Positions 49,601-50,669 of a stretch of DNA of 50,669 nt are shown piece after piece. Within the stretch, counting starts at the first letter, position 1. Every line of letters begins with the position of its first letter. The DNA comes from Tritrichomonas foetus. Taxonomy: Eukaryota > Parabasalia > Tritrichomonadida > Tritrichomonadidae. Below the pieces are notes generated by a model. The model saw nothing but the letters and a program-made list of their open reading frames with translations, ran no database searches and was not told the origin of the DNA. Where the stretch lies: the NCBI GenBank assembly GCA_001839685.1, contig MLAK01000890.1, positions 1-50,669 on the forward strand, written 5' to 3'. The position numbers and the translations under genes are program-made.

Positions 49601-50376
49601 TAACTTTCTACTTCGAACAATTCGCTGATAAAAAGACAATTCTAGCAATTCTTCCAAAGATTTCACAAGTTTATGATTCATCGAAGCCACTTCTTTGTGA
49701 AAGTATTCTTTCTTGCGTAAAAGTTGCACTTGTGAATAAGAAACTTGCACATAAAGTTATGGATCAATTCCAAATGTGTTTGAAGAGTCTTGAATTGCAA
49801 CCATCACACATGGTTACACAACATTATGGAACAACAATGCAAACAGTTGATATTGGCAAAGGATTAAGAAGTTCTGCAGTCGACTGTCTTTCACTTTTCT
49901 TCAGACACGCTTCAGACATGTTTGAAGTCCGTGATTTACTTGAAGCGCTTCTTTATACTCTTGAAAACGAAACAGCTGTTGATGTTACATCCAAAGCACT
50001 TACACTCTTGACAGAAATGGCTTCATCACCACATGGATCAACCCTTATGAAGGAATCAATAGTAGAAATTACTGAAGTTATGAAACCACTTGAAGTTAGA
50101 ATCTTTACAATGGTTCCACCACAACCAGAATTACAAGCAACATTAATCAAGCTTGTCGTGGCACTCAGAGTTGCTACAAAGAAGGCAAAGGACAAGAAAC
50201 TTGAAGCAATTTATGCCAAACATCGGAACCATGAAATGGCGCAGAAGATCGAGGCACAATACGCATTCAGTGCAGTAGACAGCTTCTCCAATATTGTTTC
50301 ATTCCAGCCTGGATATGCAAGCCTCACACTTATGGAAGAACTTCATCCAGAAGCGGCATCGATTTTTGCAAATTAA
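46651..50376 (+). CDS. CAND1: CAND1 (TIP120), cullin-RING ligase exchange factor
   Basis: 1241 residues, the usual size for CAND1 (about 1230). HEAT-like helix pairs run through the whole protein. An acidic loop at ~346-372 (DVDFDSDIEAPDSEGD) is followed by DGSWKIRKAA, matching the conserved acidic segment then MSWKVRRAA of CAND1. The C-terminal TIP120 region contains QTVDIGKGLRSSAVDCLSLF, equivalent to HTVDDGLDIRKAAFECM, followed by helices ending near 1200. CAND1 wraps around un-neddylated cullin-RBX1 and swaps substrate receptors, thus controlling SCF-type ubiquitin ligases in cytosol and nucleus. Its presence implies a working neddylation and cullin system in this organism. Codon use is regular and the frame unbroken. 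An Inr-like element lies just upstream. Confidence 0.95.
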   Translation: MTNQFSENWTRTQFNRDFHNADQDYVVIALRNLLEHLEKVEIFEEEEDYLKTVFINEITSRLCDKMADIVGLVFKIIVSLTVKLPLKIVPYLFEAVFQIVSKQDIEFRTQLLAVFEEAISCAVDCPTERQKVITEYLVPKLTQYIRAPMFPEILVFSLDLLTTTVETLPNSLDERRIDDLENIIKELAKKSNSAQSDTLESTIQSLATLAKVWSTLVNNDKFEKFLEFLDQLDNKDAALSIVCGIIIHRPQLFTPERRSKYADQVFEHLNNDSPNGNADYENENEDNFEEISLSYVNHTTEYLNTLTSLVNAYGEGMDEEALNPYISQAFYFLTFGAQTDNLGNNEENEIEADVDFDSDIEAPDSEGDVEVVASDGSWKIRKAAMALSTSLINEQPDLFYESLIYVDAECDNPSLIDVLIKDSDEGAQTDAMALLKVVIHAYRSKIDSKIVDNWTNSLISQILPGKIRNVPLFIDTLTYIISELRKMPLIETTLHAIECIKRVFAESPTTTEYPTFSFISSLLQYADNANIVKPVVSLIREAHKDSNSQAIPASLVIVSKVYLFYRRESQKKSKEISQDKGIAKVLDELNTSVLSISEFGGERTVYAIPSLAVFTVCCASLPSVGKSVEKIVRFFDNQAAVKSAAAAIALISASESAKQLSSFASELLTKLHQNLTNVDSSVIYRCLWAIRLMLHKKLIHSADCQPLIPQLIDIVSTGDNNARLLSLKVLIRINPNGCNAKSLLNFEASLTSLHLSEEVVFAIAELVETSAKSLDKVKPLVDALIKKGNLLKESNMISNVSTIVGVAGGSNNDYGRSLVSSFAKEIESSNQRFALRCIGEIGSFLDLSKDTALVDRIFQLVKSSDRETFTSAAECVGLMTVGSPSSLLSKLIKNATECDLKSHVTPWLFAISALVKKINNRKGKVLKEFAGSISQISNFLLENADEQKETAQIVAQCLAGLVGINKEYADTLIKKALPVTIRALTFYFEQFADKKTILAILPKISQVYDSSKPLLCESILSCVKVALVNKKLAHKVMDQFQMCLKSLELQPSHMVTQHYGTTMQTVDIGKGLRSSAVDCLSLFFRHASDMFEVRDLLEALLYTLENETAVDVTSKALTLLTEMASSPHGSTLMKESIVEITEVMKPLEVRIFTMVPPQPELQATLIKLVVALRVATKKAKDKKLEAIYAKHRNHEMAQKIEAQYAFSAVDSFSNIVSFQPGYASLTLMEELHPEAASIFAN

Positions 50377-50669
50377 TTTTTTAAAAGATAAATAACAAAT
50401 CTCTTTTCTTTTGGTTATTATATCTTTCTTATAAATTTAAGCTAATCATATTTAAAAAATACTCAAGACAAATTAGTAACTCAAAAAATCCATCTTTCTG
50501 TAGACCTATAAGTTGTGATAAGTTGCAGCTTCGCTTCAACTTATCCCAACTCAAAATTCATGAATGAGAAAACCAACGAAATCATAAATGAAAACATAAA
50601 AAAATTAAATGAAAACACTAAAAATTTCATCAAACCCAAAATTTAACAATAAAAAATAATGAAATAACT
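50377..50669. other. 3' flank of CAND1 with a strong hairpin
   Basis: AT-rich sequence to the window end. The only structure is the inverted repeat at 50512-50550. Confidence 0.6.
50512..50550. repeat. Inverted repeat (hairpin) downstream of CAND1
   Basis: Arms GTTGTGATAAGTTG (50512-50525) and CAACTTATCCCAAC (50537-50550) pair in 13 of 14 positions, and the 11-base loop holds a further AGC/GCT pair closing a TTC loop. It is more GC-rich than its surroundings. It may be an RNA hairpin, a 3' processing signal or a piece of a mobile repeat; the sequence does not say which. Confidence 0.6.

Noticed and set aside
1..50669. tRNA, rRNA, CRISPR arrays and spliceosomal introns
   Set aside because: No tRNA box pairs outside genes, no rRNA-like stretch, no regular spaced repeats, and no trichomonad-type GTAYGT with ACTAACACACAG intron signals were noticed. 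A covariance-model scan would be needed to exclude small RNAs.

Overview
The window looks like nuclear DNA of a parabasalid flagellate, most likely a trichomonad of the Tritrichomonas type. This rests on four things: very AT-rich DNA; long uninterrupted ORFs with no visible introns; a giant multi-pass adenylyl cyclase with PAS and cyclase domains of the kind expanded in trichomonads; and TCATA/TCATT motifs a few bases before some start codons, resembling the Trichomonas initiator (Inr). No similarity search was possible, so the species is an inference. Stops TAA, TAG and TGA are all used, as expected for the standard code.

Layout. 0.6-5.4 kb (+): adenylyl cyclase. 5.7-6.5 kb (-): CAMK-like kinase with an altered active site. 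7.2-10.0 kb (-): large propeller-like plus helical protein, unassigned. 10.2-10.45 kb (+): 90-residue protein. 10.6-11.5 kb (-): hydrophobic protein with a Pro-centred repeat. 11.8-13.6 kb (-): VPS9-like protein. 14.5-15.1 kb: relic of a GT17 glycosyltransferase, followed at 15.5-16.96 kb (+) by a fuller copy that carries an in-frame TAG 25 codons before its conserved end. 17.2-18.3 kb (+): protein with an internal ~80-residue repeat. 18.5-35.8 kb (-): one 5758-residue ORF with six AAA+ modules, three VWA domains and a Gln/Arg-Gly-rich tail. 36.3-37.5 kb (-): CK1-family pseudokinase. 37.5-42.6 kb: gene-poor, with a 1.7 kb Kolobok-like transposon flanked by TTAA and, sharing one TTAA with it, a second probable TTAA element without a transposase. 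All ambiguous bases of the window lie between 39.75 and 42.49 kb. 42.7-44.0 kb (+): LRR plus CCR4-type nuclease fold lacking key catalytic residues. 45.4-46.3 kb (+): TPR-like membrane-anchored protein ending in a His8 run. 46.65-50.4 kb (+): CAND1.

The genes do not form a pathway; each seems to have its own promoter and both strands are used. Common themes are signalling (cyclase, two degenerate kinases), membrane traffic and glycosylation (VPS9-like, GT17), RNA or protein turnover (CCR4-like, CAND1) and a large AAA+ machine. Degenerate catalytic centres recur: two kinases, one CCR4-like nuclease and half of the ATPase sites of the giant protein. In the giant protein the loss alternates around the predicted ring in a way that leaves three complete sites. 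I regard this as the most interesting signal here.
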